Assembly: GCA_964567125.1 (NCBI GenBank)
Contig: CAZMLC010000007.1
Location: 1-61,429 of the forward strand
DNA length: 61,429 nt
From: CAZMLC01 sp964567125
GTDB lineage: Bacteria > Verrucomicrobiota > Kiritimatiellia > RFP12 > UBA1067
Direction: 5' to 3'
The notes beneath the pieces are model-generated. The model saw only the letters and a program-made list of their open reading frames with translations. It made no database searches and was not told the DNA's origin. This document shows positions 35,326-44,828 of the stretch, piece by piece (within the stretch, counting starts at the first letter, position 1; every line of letters starts with the position of its first letter). The position numbers and the translations under genes are program-made.

Positions 35326-35357
35326 AAAAAAAGGTGCAGTTTCCTGCACCTTTTTTG
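35326..35357 (-). terminator. Bidirectional intrinsic terminator
   Basis: GGTGCAG/CTGCACC with a 4-nt loop is extended by A/T pairs to 13 bp, with A-run on one side and T-run on the other. It terminates the Gfo/Idh/MocA gene and could also stop plus-strand reads. Confidence 0.9.
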
Positions 35358-35375
35358 TAAAAAGATACGGACACA

Positions 35376-36503
35376 TTAGAGCGAGGTCCATGCACCTTTT
35401 TTCTTGGAACTGGTTACCGCAGCTTGCAGGAATTTCATGCCGAGCACGCCTTCATCCACGCCCGGATGATCATACGCCGGAGCGGCGGTCTCGCCTTTAA
35501 GTGCGCGGATCTTGCGTTCGAGCGACGTGTGCAGATTGGCCAATGCTTCCAGGAAGTCTTCGTGATGACCGCTCGGAATACGACCATAGGTCTTCAGCAC
35601 ATCGGGCATTTCCGGAACCGGGATGTTCTGGAAATAGGTTACGCGTGTGGAACCATCGAGATAGTGCAGCTCTTCCGAATTTTCCTGAGCCCACTCCAGT
35701 GACCCCTTGCTGCCGTAAATGCGGAATCCGCAGTCATTCTTGTGACCGATGGCGATCTGGGAGGCTGTCAGGATGAGCGTCGCGCCATTTGACAGCTCGC
35801 CGATCACGTTGAAATCATCGTCAAGCTTACGGCCTGGCAGCGCGGTGAGGCGAGCGGAGACCTTCTTGAGGTTCAGACCGGTTGTCCAAAGCGCATTGAT
35901 CAGCGCATGAGTGCCGATATCGCCGCCACAGCCCGAGATCCCCGAGAACTTCGGATTCGTACGCCAGGAAGCCTGCTGATTACCCTCTTTTTCGAGCAGC
36001 GTAGCAAGCCAGCCTTGATTATAGTAGGTCTCAACCTTGCGGATATCGCCGATCTTGCCCTGCTTGATCAATTCGCGGGCCAGCATCATCATCGGATGGC
36101 CGGTATAGGTGTGCGAAAGCGCAAACGGAACTTTTTTACGCTTTTTAGCCATGGCTTTCAGCTCAGCGGCTTCTTTCAACGTGTAGCACATCGGTTTTTC
36201 GCAGAGTACGGGAAGACCAGCATCCAAACAGGCCAAGGCCTGTTCAGCGTGGAGGAAATTCGGCGTCACAATCGTGACGTAATCCAATTCCAGCTTGCCC
36301 GATTTCCAATCCGCGATCATGGTCTTGTAATCCGGATAACCGACAATACCCCATTCCTCTGAAAATTTCTGACACAGCGCGGGATCCTGATGCAATGCAC
36401 CGGCCACGACTTCGCGCGTTGCATCCAACGAAATAGCACGGTGATGCACCTTACCAAAAAAGCCTCCGCCACCGCCAATCATACCGACTTTAAGCTTTCT
36501 CAT
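35376..36503 (-). CDS. Gfo/Idh/MocA-family NAD(P)-dependent oxidoreductase
   Basis: A 375-residue cytoplasmic sugar/inositol-type dehydrogenase. The N-terminal Rossmann motif MIGGGGGFFGKVHHRAI is glycine-rich, and the catalytic Lys is in VLCEKPMCYTLKEAAELKA. The C-terminal domain carries GCGGDIGTHALINALW, with the His/Asp that shape the active site. Such enzymes oxidise or reduce hydroxyls on sugars or cyclitols; the substrate is not deducible. AAGGA precedes the ATG by 9 bases. It reads toward dnaA but is isolated by a strong terminator. Confidence 0.9.
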   Translation of the reverse strand: MRKLKVGMIGGGGGFFGKVHHRAISLDATREVVAGALHQDPALCQKFSEEWGIVGYPDYKTMIADWKSGKLELDYVTIVTPNFLHAEQALACLDAGLPVLCEKPMCYTLKEAAELKAMAKKRKKVPFALSHTYTGHPMMMLARELIKQGKIGDIRKVETYYNQGWLATLLEKEGNQQASWRTNPKFSGISGCGGDIGTHALINALWTTGLNLKKVSARLTALPGRKLDDDFNVIGELSNGATLILTASQIAIGHKNDCGFRIYGSKGSLEWAQENSEELHYLDGSTRVTYFQNIPVPEMPDVLKTYGRIPSGHHEDFLEALANLHTSLERKIRALKGETAAPAYDHPGVDEGVLGMKFLQAAVTSSKKKGAWTSL

Positions 36504-36666
36504 ACGCCACGATCCTTATTGAGTTGAATAAAACGAAACCTTAAGCAAAATCCTAAGATTATTTCACAGAATACTCGGTTTTACGGCTTCACGCAAGACT
36601 AAAGAGACCCGCGTAACACGAACGCGGAAGCAGACTTACCAAATTTTTTAAAGGCTAAAAACGCGA

Positions 36667-36695
36667 TTGACTTTCCCCCTAATTTTCGCTAAAGT
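36667..36695 (+). promoter_or_regulatory. Promoter for tRNA-Phe
   Basis: TTGACT (36667-36672) and TAAAGT (36690-36695) with a 17-bp spacer, about 38 bp before the tRNA. Confidence 0.75.
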
Positions 36696-36732
36696 TACGC
36701 CCTCATTCATTTATCACAGCAGTGATAGAGGT

Positions 36733-36808
<76 letters not shown>

Positions 36809-37174
36809 TTTTTTTTGCCCTGCCCCGAACCTTCCTCCGTTAGCATCCAGTTCTCGCGCCCTCTTCGTGCGCAGCGGAAGACCAAAATCATTCAGAAAAA
36901 GCTCAGGAATCTCCCTTCCCGATGGGGTGGCTACACGGGGTTCTACTGACGCATTATGTTTCGGCGCGCACCGCCACCCCTGCATTCCAACTGCATATGT
37001 GGCTTTGAAGAGGCGCGTTTTCTTCGTATTTTCGATAGTATGTGGAGTTTGGTGGTTTTCCAGAATCAGTTGGATCCTCGCAAACGCGTCAGTAGCTTCA
37101 TGAATGGTTTGCAAAAATGAATGTTTTTCAGCGGAAGTGTGATATATTAAAAAATAAGCGAAAGGTTAATACGG
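36809..37174. other. Gene-free stretch between tRNA-Phe and the accessory region
   Basis: About 366 bp with a T8 run at the left end and the start signals of the next gene at the right (AAAGG nine bases before the ATG at 37175). I see no convincing gene, integrase, or direct-repeat copy of the tRNA 3' end. Reading frames crossing it are translations of the tRNA and its flank. Confidence 0.5.
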
Positions 37175-38068
37175 ATGAAAACATTGTTTTTTGTAACGGC
37201 ATTGGCAGTATTGTCGGGAAACTTGGTAACTGAAGCTTCGGAGCTTAAACCATCAGGCAATGTCCCTCATGGAGTTGATGCAAATACCTTACGCGATTGT
37301 GAATCGAAAATTGCTGTGAAATGTAAGATTATTGGTAAAGATTCTTGGTATGGATTTAGGCGCATAAAGTTTGATTTCAATGGGAGAACCGCATGGGTTG
37401 TTGAGCCTTCGGTGGCTACGGCCAATGGCTGCCCATGGACGTGGACGATGCAATGGGCCGATGCTTTTGTTGACCGCACGGGTGTCTTAGACTTACTCAA
37501 GCAAGGTTATCACCACGTGACGATCGATCTTTTCGATACGCGTATGAATGAAGAGGGGCTTAAGACGGCCGCCGCGTTCCAGGAGTATCTTGTCAAAGAG
37601 TTAGGATTTGCATCCAAGGCTAATCTGGTGGGAATGAGTTGGGGCGGATTCTTCTCAACGCGCTATGCGGCAACCTATCCAGATAACGTTCGCAAGATTT
37701 ATCTGGATGCACCGCTTTTAAATTTTACGCGTCTTTATGTTAAAGATCCAAAACAAATAGGCAAAGGTAATCCTGAGATGATTGGCACATGGAAGATCGC
37801 TGTACCCATGGATCACAATTGGGATAACAACCCTGATATGCCCATTAATTTAACGGGTAAAATCGCCGCCGCGAAAATTCCCGTTTTGTTGTTATATGGA
37901 GGACAAGACCAAACGGTTGCTCCGGAAAAGAATTCAGAAATCTTCATTGAGCGTTTTAAAGCCGCTGGTGGTGATATTAAAGTTATCAAGCGCAATCTCT
38001 TTGGTCATCATCCTCATGGCGTCGATCCAGATAAAACGGAACCAATCGTAAAGTTTTTTGCTGAATAA
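37175..38068 (+). CDS. Exported alpha/beta hydrolase
   Basis: A 297-residue secreted hydrolase. A signal peptide covers about residues 1-21 (cleavage near TEASE). The nucleophile elbow is GMSWGGF (Ser in a G-x-S-x-G pattern), the acid is probably the Asp in LLLYGGQDQTVAP, and the catalytic His is in FGHHPHGVDP. The family includes esterases and lipases; carbohydrate esterase activity is suggested only by the neighbouring glycan genes. The gene is the first of a long plus-strand series and ends 11 bp before the next gene, so they are likely co-transcribed. Its codon use is more AT-rich than the glycosidase genes further right. Confidence 0.85.
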   Translation: MKTLFFVTALAVLSGNLVTEASELKPSGNVPHGVDANTLRDCESKIAVKCKIIGKDSWYGFRRIKFDFNGRTAWVVEPSVATANGCPWTWTMQWADAFVDRTGVLDLLKQGYHHVTIDLFDTRMNEEGLKTAAAFQEYLVKELGFASKANLVGMSWGGFFSTRYAATYPDNVRKIYLDAPLLNFTRLYVKDPKQIGKGNPEMIGTWKIAVPMDHNWDNNPDMPINLTGKIAAAKIPVLLLYGGQDQTVAPEKNSEIFIERFKAAGGDIKVIKRNLFGHHPHGVDPDKTEPIVKFFAE

Positions 38069-38079
38069 GGGGTATTACA

Positions 38080-39999
38080 ATGAAGGCAGTACATGTGATG
38101 AACGTCTTTCGTTCTGTCGTTGCTTGTTATCTTGCAATGAGTACTATTTCCGCAGCGCATGCAGAAACAATACCGTGTGGCAAGGTTGATTTGAAGAGCT
38201 GCCTTCGTGCGCTCACACAGAGCGGAACCGTTGCGGGGCTGGGTGCGATGGTTATTTCGCCAGATGGAATTGAGCAGGAGGCATTTACGGGCTGGGCTGA
38301 TCTTGAGAGCCGCCGTCCGTTGACGCGAACGAACATGTTTTGGATGGCATCGATGACCAAATACATCACGTCAATTGCTGTGGAGATTGCACAGGACGAA
38401 GGCAAACTGAAGATCGATGACCCAGTTTCAAACTATATTCCGTCCCTTGCAAAATGTCGCGTGACGGAGGCTGCGGACGCGAATGGCGTAAGTCGTCTTG
38501 TGCCGCTCGTGCGTCCAATGACGATTCGCCATTGTCTCGGATATACGGCTGGATTTGGTACGTTGGCCTTGCCGAATTGTGATAGGAGTTCGCCCGATCT
38601 TCATACATTCTACACCCTCGCCAGTCAAGTCGAATTGGCTGCCGCAATTCCTCTCGTGTCACAACCAGGAGAGAAATGGCGCTATTCAAATACGGGTTTC
38701 AATGTGGCGGCGCGGTGTGTCGAGATCGCAACAGGTATCGAATTTTCCGACTATTTGAGAATGAAGATATTTGAGCCGCTGGGCATGGTGGATACCACAT
38801 TCAATCCCTCTGCGGAACAACGTTCGCGTCTTGTGCAAGCGTATGCCCACAACCGCGACAAGCGTGAACTGCGCAAGTCTGAATGGTTTAATATTCCGAA
38901 ACGTTTTGCGGATGGTCGTCATATTCCACCGGAGGCTGGCGGCGGAATTTATTCCACCCCTGCCGACATGGCGAAGTTCACTCAGATGATTATTGCCGGC
39001 GGCATCTATGGCGGCAAAAGAATCGTCAGCGAAGCGGGTATTGAGGATACGGCGAAAAGTGGTCTGGGATGCGAGCCACGTGACGGTGGCATTCGCTGGC
39101 GCAAGGATGGGGCCTATCAAACAGAATACTTCTTCAGTAAACCACATAAGCGAGCACTCCTTTGGATGCCGCAGGTATGGAATGGAAGTGTGGGCAACGT
39201 GGATTGGCTTGACGAAGCAAATCAGCATGTGAAGGTGGCGGTTATCGATGAACTTTTCTATGCCAATCAGCGTAAGCGTACGCTGGTATGGAATGACGAA
39301 TTTGACGGAACAGGATTGCCGGATGCGTCTAAATGGGATTACGAGACGGGATATGTAAGAAATAAGGAAGCACAGGAATATAGGGTTGCGTCTTTGAAGA
39401 ACAGCCATTTGGAAAATGGCAAACTGGTTATTGAGGCGCATAAGGAAGCGGAGGGTAAGGTCTCCTCTGCAAGCGTCATGACACGAGGGAAGAAAGACTT
39501 CCTCTATGGACGTATTGATGTGAGCGCAAAAATGCCCCGAGGTGTTGGCGTGTGGCCGGCAATTTGGACGCTAGGTACAAATATTGGAGAAAAGAATGTA
39601 GGCTGGCCGAGCTGTGGCGAGATCGACATCATGGAGTTTGTTGGGTTTCAGCCTGGAATGACCCACTTCAATGTCCACACGTACGGCACGATTTGCCTCG
39701 ACAAGGGGAAAAATACACTTGTGGCAAAAGGGTGGCAGATTCCGTGTGCTGATCTCAGTGACAAATTCCACGTCTATTCGCTTGATTGGACGGAAAAAAA
39801 CCTTAAGATGTTTTTTGACAATATGCTTGTCGGTGTCTATCCAAAGTTGAAGGGGCAGCCGGATTATTGGCCATTTGACAAACCGCAGTATCTGCTTCTC
39901 AACCTTGCGATAGGCGGAGCATGGGGCGGACAGAAGGGGATTGATGATTCAATATTCCCTGCTCGCTACGAAATCGATTTTGTTCGTTATTACAAATAG
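38080..39999 (+). CDS. Exported serine beta-lactamase-like domain fused to GH16 glycosidase
   Basis: A 639-residue two-domain protein. After a signal peptide (cleaved near AHAE), residues about 35-400 form a class C beta-lactamase/PBP-like serine hydrolase with S91-M-T-K94 and Y202-S-N204. Residues about 405-639 form a GH16 domain (lichenase/laminarinase type), with WNDEFDGTGLPDASKWDYE, WPAIWTLG and the catalytic GEIDIMEF (E514-x-D516-x-x-E519). GH16 enzymes cut beta-1,3/1,4-glucans or related galactans. The serine-hydrolase part could be an esterase for acyl groups on the same polysaccharide. No frameshift or stop lies between the two parts, so this is a true fusion in the sequence. The next gene is an SGNH esterase. 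Confidence 0.9.
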   Translation: MKAVHVMNVFRSVVACYLAMSTISAAHAETIPCGKVDLKSCLRALTQSGTVAGLGAMVISPDGIEQEAFTGWADLESRRPLTRTNMFWMASMTKYITSIAVEIAQDEGKLKIDDPVSNYIPSLAKCRVTEAADANGVSRLVPLVRPMTIRHCLGYTAGFGTLALPNCDRSSPDLHTFYTLASQVELAAAIPLVSQPGEKWRYSNTGFNVAARCVEIATGIEFSDYLRMKIFEPLGMVDTTFNPSAEQRSRLVQAYAHNRDKRELRKSEWFNIPKRFADGRHIPPEAGGGIYSTPADMAKFTQMIIAGGIYGGKRIVSEAGIEDTAKSGLGCEPRDGGIRWRKDGAYQTEYFFSKPHKRALLWMPQVWNGSVGNVDWLDEANQHVKVAVIDELFYANQRKRTLVWNDEFDGTGLPDASKWDYETGYVRNKEAQEYRVASLKNSHLENGKLVIEAHKEAEGKVSSASVMTRGKKDFLYGRIDVSAKMPRGVGVWPAIWTLGTNIGEKNVGWPSCGEIDIMEFVGFQPGMTHFNVHTYGTICLDKGKNTLVAKGWQIPCADLSDKFHVYSLDWTEKNLKMFFDNMLVGVYPKLKGQPDYWPFDKPQYLLLNLAIGGAWGGQKGIDDSIFPARYEIDFVRYYK

Positions 40000-40016
40000 A
40001 CACAAAAGAAAGGGTC

Positions 40017-41425
40017 ATGCTGATGAAAAAGGTATGGATAGCGTCGTGCGGAATAGTGGCGGTTTTTTTAACGCTTGCGGATGCGCCAAAATCCGCGAAC
40101 GTGGTCGCTGAACGGGACGTGGTATGGGATCTTGCCAAAGATTCATTCTCGGCAACGCAGGGGACGGTTGTGAAGGATGCTTCAGGCTGTGTGCATCTTG
40201 ACGGTAAGAACGCATTTGCCATTCCCAACAGTATCATTACTGATCCAAACACCTTTGCGATTGAAATCGAAATTCGTCCGAACAAACTTGAAGAGAAAGA
40301 TAATATCGTTTTGTTCGATAAGATCGTTTCAGAGACCGGTTTTAAATTATCCTGTCTTAATTTCGGACGTGTTGGAAGTCCGATGACAGCAACGATAAAT
40401 GGCGTCAATTACAATACGGGTTGGTGGCGTCCGCAGGCCGGCAAGGTTTGGAAGGGTGTATTTGCTGTTCGTAATGGNNNNNNNNNNNNNNNNNNNNNNN
40501 NNNNNNNNNNNNNNNNNNNNNNNNNNNNNNNNNNNNNNNNNNNNNNNNNNNNNNNNNNNNNNNNNNNNNNNNNNNNNGGTGGCGTCCGCAGGCCGGCAAG
40601 GTTTGGAAGGGTGTATTTGCTGTTCGTAATGGGCTCGTCTCTGTGTATCAGAATGGTTCCGCACGTCCGCCCATCAGCGTACAGGTCATACCCAACTTGG
40701 CCGATATTTGGGTTGGACGCGAGGGTACAATGACGGATGTGGATATCATCTCCCTTAAAGTGCATAGCAATGCCTATTATGTGAAGGGCGAAACCCTGTC
40801 GTCTTATTCAAAGGCGTTTAAGGGGGGTAAGGGCTGGATGGTTAAATGTCCTGTAAAGCCTCTAGCAGGCAAACCCAATGTTCTTTATTATGGTGATTCG
40901 ATTTCGGGCGGATATACCGATTCATTTGAGAAGCTCCTTGACGGTAAGGCGAATGGATATCACTGGAGCGGGTTTGTTGGATCTGCCGACCCCCAAGGAT
41001 TTCCGGCCATGCCGTTCACGAGTGCGGCCTCCGTTGCGAAATTCGACTATATCATTTTCAATAATGGCTTGCATTCTTTGCATTGGACTGAGGACAAGGT
41101 GTCGGATGAACAGATCAAAGGCGTTGCGCGCAATATGATCAAATATTTCCGCGCCGGTTCGCCGAAGGCCAAGCTGATTTGGGTTGCCACGACACCGCAC
41201 ACCGAGCGTGCCAAGCCGGTGAAGGCAACGGGTGATTTGAATCCGGTTGTCCTGCGTATCAACCGTCTCACCGCGGAGGTGATGAAGGAAGAAGGCATCC
41301 CCGTTGTGGATCTTTACGCGCTCTTGATCGACCGTCTTGCTCTCGCCGGAGGCGATGGATACCATTGGAGCCGTGAGGCGTATTCGATGATCTCCGCAGA
41401 GCTTTTCAAGTCGCTCGGTTTGTAA
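40017..41425 (+). CDS. Exported SGNH hydrolase with N-terminal lectin-like domain (interrupted by assembly gap)
   Basis: The reading frame from 40017 enters a 100-N gap (40478-40577) and resumes in another apparent frame. If the 155 nt duplicated around the gap are removed, both sides become one frame of 417 residues. The signal peptide is MKKVWIASCGIVAVFLTLADA. Residues about 30-210 look like a LamG/concanavalin-like domain (FAIEIEIRPNKLEEKDNIVL). The C-terminal SGNH esterase has block I YYGDSISGGY, block III FNNGLHSLHW and block V DGYHWSREAY. It probably removes acetyl or other acyl groups from polysaccharide. Start may also be the ATG at 40023. Confidence 0.85.
40423..40632. other. Scaffold gap with duplicated 55-bp contig ends
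   Basis: Bases 40423-40477 are identical to 40578-40632, with exactly 100 N between. This is the pattern of two contigs that overlap by 55 bp but were joined with a default gap. Removing 155 nt restores the reading frame. Confidence 0.92.
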
Positions 41426-41592
41426 TGTCGAATACGGAATGTTGTTTAACGAGATGCTGGTATGAAAAATTATTATACCATAGAGTCTTCCGCTGAAATC
41501 GAACCCGCAAGAGCATGCATCGTCGGGCGTCATATGTCCGTATACAGCGCGACATGGTGTGGAACGGCAAATGCCGGAGAAAAGTCAAATCA

Positions 41593-42654
41593 ATGAAAGC
41601 GGATAAACGGGCGGAGCAAAGCATGGAGAATGGGATGAAGATGCGGGCATCGGTATCGCGGCGGGATTTTATGCTGACAACCGCGTTGGCGGGCGCAACG
41701 CTGCCTTTCTCCGGCTGTGTTCGTCCTTCGCCGACGGGCCTGAAAAAAGGCGGTATTCCCCGATCGTTTGCCACCGAGGGGAACCGCGTGCGTTTCTTCA
41801 GTCCGGCGTTGCGCACGCCGCTGAAAATCATGGTGATCGGCGACACGCATCTCTTCATGGACGACGTGCGCGGCGCGCCGTTCACGCCGTACAGCGGGCG
41901 GATGGCGAATGGGTATAACAGAACGAAGCACTTCCGTACTGGCGCGCCGACGAATCCGCAGGAGAGTTTTGAAAAGACGCTGGCGCTTGCGAAGGAGAGC
42001 CGTGTGGATCTTTTGGCGCTGGTGGGCGACATCTTTAGCTTCCCCTCTGAGGCGGGGATCGAGTGGGTACTCGCGCAGTTGAACGCTTCGGGAGTGCCAT
42101 ACCTCTATATCGCAGGCAATCACGACTGGCACTACGAGGGCATGGCGGGATCCGAAACAGCGCTGCGGGCGGAGTGGACGGGGAAAAGGTTGCGTCCGCT
42201 CTATCAAGGGCAACATCCGCTGATGGGCGTTCGCGAAATCAACGGCGTCCGGTTCGTGACGATCGATGATTCGACCTATGAGATATTGCCTGAGCAGTTA
42301 GCGTTTTTCCGCGATCAGGTGGCGAGCGGCTTGCCGCTGGTCCTGCTGATGCATATCCCGCTCTATGCGCCGGGACGGTCTGTCGGGTTCGGCTGCGGAC
42401 ATCCCGCGTGGAATGCGGAAAATGACAGGAACTGGAAGATCGAGCGCCGCCCGCAATGGCCGCAAAAAGGTCACACCGCGACAACGCTGGCGTTTCATCG
42501 CGAGGTCTTTTCAGCGCCCAACCTGTTGGGGGTGATCGCTGGACATATCCACCATCCGTCACTGGATTGTGTGCAGGGCCTTCCTCAGTTCGTCGTTGAG
42601 TCCAATGCGACCGGCGCTTATCTGACGGCCGAATTCATGCCGCAGCCTGGCTGA
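41593..42654 (+). CDS. Exported calcineurin-like metallophosphoesterase (Tat signal)
   Basis: A 353-residue metallophosphoesterase. The N-terminus has a twin-arginine motif SRRDFM followed by a hydrophobic stretch and FSGC, so it is probably a Tat-exported lipoprotein. Metal-site motifs are VIGDTHLF, LVGDIFS, AGNHDWHY, LLMHIPLY and AGHIHHPS, all in the right order. Substrate is unknown; relatives cleave phosphomonoesters, diesters or nucleotides. I choose ATG 41593 (GGAGAAAAG upstream), though a later ATG closer to the Tat motif (41635 or 41641) would also work. It lies in the middle of the exported-enzyme run. Confidence 0.88.
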   Translation: MKADKRAEQSMENGMKMRASVSRRDFMLTTALAGATLPFSGCVRPSPTGLKKGGIPRSFATEGNRVRFFSPALRTPLKIMVIGDTHLFMDDVRGAPFTPYSGRMANGYNRTKHFRTGAPTNPQESFEKTLALAKESRVDLLALVGDIFSFPSEAGIEWVLAQLNASGVPYLYIAGNHDWHYEGMAGSETALRAEWTGKRLRPLYQGQHPLMGVREINGVRFVTIDDSTYEILPEQLAFFRDQVASGLPLVLLMHIPLYAPGRSVGFGCGHPAWNAENDRNWKIERRPQWPQKGHTATTLAFHREVFSAPNLLGVIAGHIHHPSLDCVQGLPQFVVESNATGAYLTAEFMPQPG

Positions 42655-42707
42655 GGCGCTTGCCGCGGTTTTAGTGGTATTCTCGTAGAAAGGATAGAAT
42701 AAGAATC

Positions 42708-44730
42708 ATGGGACATTTTCTGACTGTAACCCTGACCCTCGTCGCGGGGGCTGCCTTCGCGCGCACGCTCGTCGTTGATCCAACAGGGGGTGAGGGTTCG
42801 TTCAAAACGATCCAAGCCGCCGCGGACGAAGCAAAAAGCGGCGATACCGTGTTGGTGGAACCAGGTGTCTATCGCGAACAGATCAACATTTGGCGGGGAG
42901 CAACAGGGGACATCGAGCGTGTGACGTTCCGGTCGCGGGTTCGCGGCGCGGCGGTCATTAAAGGCAGCGCGGTATGGAGCAAGCCGTGGCAGATCTACAA
43001 GGGGATTCCCGATGTATGGGAGAGTGAGATTGACCTCGCGAAGATCCCAACCAACAAACCGAATCCGTATCTGACCACGCTCAGCATCGCAAGCTCCGAC
43101 AAAAGCTACGCGGCGCGTCCCGTCACGAATGCGGTCGTGACAGCGGAGACCTTCCGCGATCACACGCTCGGACAGATCTTCGTGGACGGCGCAATCCAGA
43201 ACGAGATGCACACGGAGCGCGATCTTCTTTCCTCACCCGGTTCGTGGATGGTCTCAGACGACGGACGGCGCATCCTCCTGCACCTCGCTAAGCGCGACGC
43301 GCCCATCAATGACCGTACGATCGAATGGAGTGTACGGGGCCGTATCTTCAATCCGGCGCGACGCGGGTTGAGGCGGATCACGATCGACGGATTCACAATT
43401 GAGCACTGCTGCAATCAGGGGCCATTTCCTCAAATTGGCGCGATTTCTATCCGCAGTGGCTACAACTGGATTATCGAACATAACACCGTTCGATTCGCGC
43501 GGCATGGGAATTGACATTGGCGGCGAAACATGGGATGTCAAGGCACTCACCGACCTGCCGGAACAGGATCGGCGACTGATGGGACCGGGCGCGACGATCG
43601 TGCGCTGGAATACGGTGACCGACAACGGGGTCTCTGGAATCGGCGGCTGGGGAGCAAGCAATGCGCGCGTTTACAACAACATCGTCTTACATAACGGCTG
43701 CCGCTTCTCCGAACTCAAGAAGAATTACTGGGGCGAATCGGCGGGCATCAAGTTCCACGGCTTCAGCGGTGTTATCGCGAATAACATCGTAAGCCACAAC
43801 GGTGCTGGAGGTGTGTGGCTGGATACCGGGTTCCGGCGTGCGCGCATCACAGGTAACCTCATCTGCCGGAACAGATCGTTCGGCGTGATGATGGAAAGTT
43901 GTTTCGGGCGTTCAATGATTGACAACAACATCGTCGCCGAGACGGTCTCGGCCAGTGATTTCAACGGCGGCGATGGCATCTATTCCCATAACGGGTCTAT
44001 GGTGACAGTTGCGCACAACCTCCTTTACCGCAACGCGGGCGCGGGCGTGCTCTTCCGTACGATTTGGGGCACACTCCAGCGGGGCACGAATACTGTTTCC
44101 TACGCGACGAGTGAAAACCGCTATGTGAACAATATATTCGTTGCAAACAATGGCGGAGATCTGGTTCTGGACGCTACGAATCGCTTCGCCTGTCTCAACG
44201 AAAGTGATCACAACCTCTTCTACAAACGCGTCAAGTCCGGCGAAGACTTCTTCAACTTCAGGGCTGGACAGTACCGCAATGAAAATTCTCCCTCGAATAT
44301 TTTTGCGCGTGCGGTTGCGGAGAAGCATCCAGCCCCGATGACATACGGTGTCTGGGAATCCCTTGCACGACCTCTAGACCTGAACGAATGGCGTCGATTG
44401 CAGGGCATGGATGCGCACAGCCTGGTGACGAACGGGTTCCATCTCGCCTTTAACGAAATGGCGCAGATCGTCACACTGAAAATGCCGCCGTTCACATCAG
44501 AAATGGGATGCCGAAAAATTGCTGAACTTGATTTCGATTACTCTGGCTTCAATTATGTCGCAAATCCGCACAGCTACATCTTGCCGGGACCGTTTCAAAA
44601 CGTGACGATCGCGACGAACACCATCAGTATAGGCGCTATGCCGTTCGACCGTTCCGAACCGCCACCGTTCTTTGACGTAGAAAAATACGAGGATTCGCTA
44701 CACGGTGTTCCCGCGATGGTGGAAAAGTAA
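42708..44730 (+). pseudogene. Right-handed beta-helix exported protein, frameshifted
   Basis: The frame from ATG 42708 encodes a signal peptide (cleaved near AFA) and pectate-lyase-like beta-helix sequence (PTGGEGSFKTIQAAADEA, then DTVLVEPGVYREQINI). It ends at a stop at 43512-43514. A second frame (+1) continues without break as GMGIDIGGETWDVKALTD and runs to 44730 with many N-N-I/I-x-x-N helix rungs (ARVYNNIVLHNG, ITGNLICRN, IDNNIVAET). Removing one base near 43495-43503 (GCGCGG) joins them into about 673 residues. Either a sequencing error or a recent mutation is possible. The fold is shared by polysaccharide lyases, GH28 and GH141-type enzymes, so a glycan-degrading role is likely but not proven. 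Confidence 0.8.
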
Positions 44731-44734
44731 GAAC

Positions 44735-44770
44735 GGCCTGTTTCTTTGCAGAAATGCCTTTGTTTTGTTT
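44735..44770 (+). terminator. Possible terminator after the beta-helix gene
   Basis: GGC...GCC (44735-44758) with an inner 5-bp stem TTTCT/AGAAA is followed by a T-rich run. The stem is bulged, so the call is weak. Confidence 0.4.
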
Positions 44771-44828
44771 TGAATATTATTTAACATAATCATGTTTGTT
44801 TGATTCCCTTTACAAAAGGATAAAGACT

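Larger units (their letters stand above)
35033..35375. other. AT-rich region upstream of dnaA with DnaA-box-like repeats
   Basis: A 343-bp gene-free stretch. It contains two exact copies of AACAGGTTATGAACA (35135-35149 and 35282-35296), a TTATTAACA 9-mer (35152-35160), long A/T tracts near 35165-35270 and, at the right end, the terminator of the neighbouring gene. It should hold the dnaA promoter and possibly part of the origin. Confidence 0.5.

Noticed and set aside
40423..40632. 55-bp direct repeat inside the SGNH gene
   Set aside because: It flanks a 100-N gap and its removal restores the frame, so it is an assembly duplicate and not a biological repeat.
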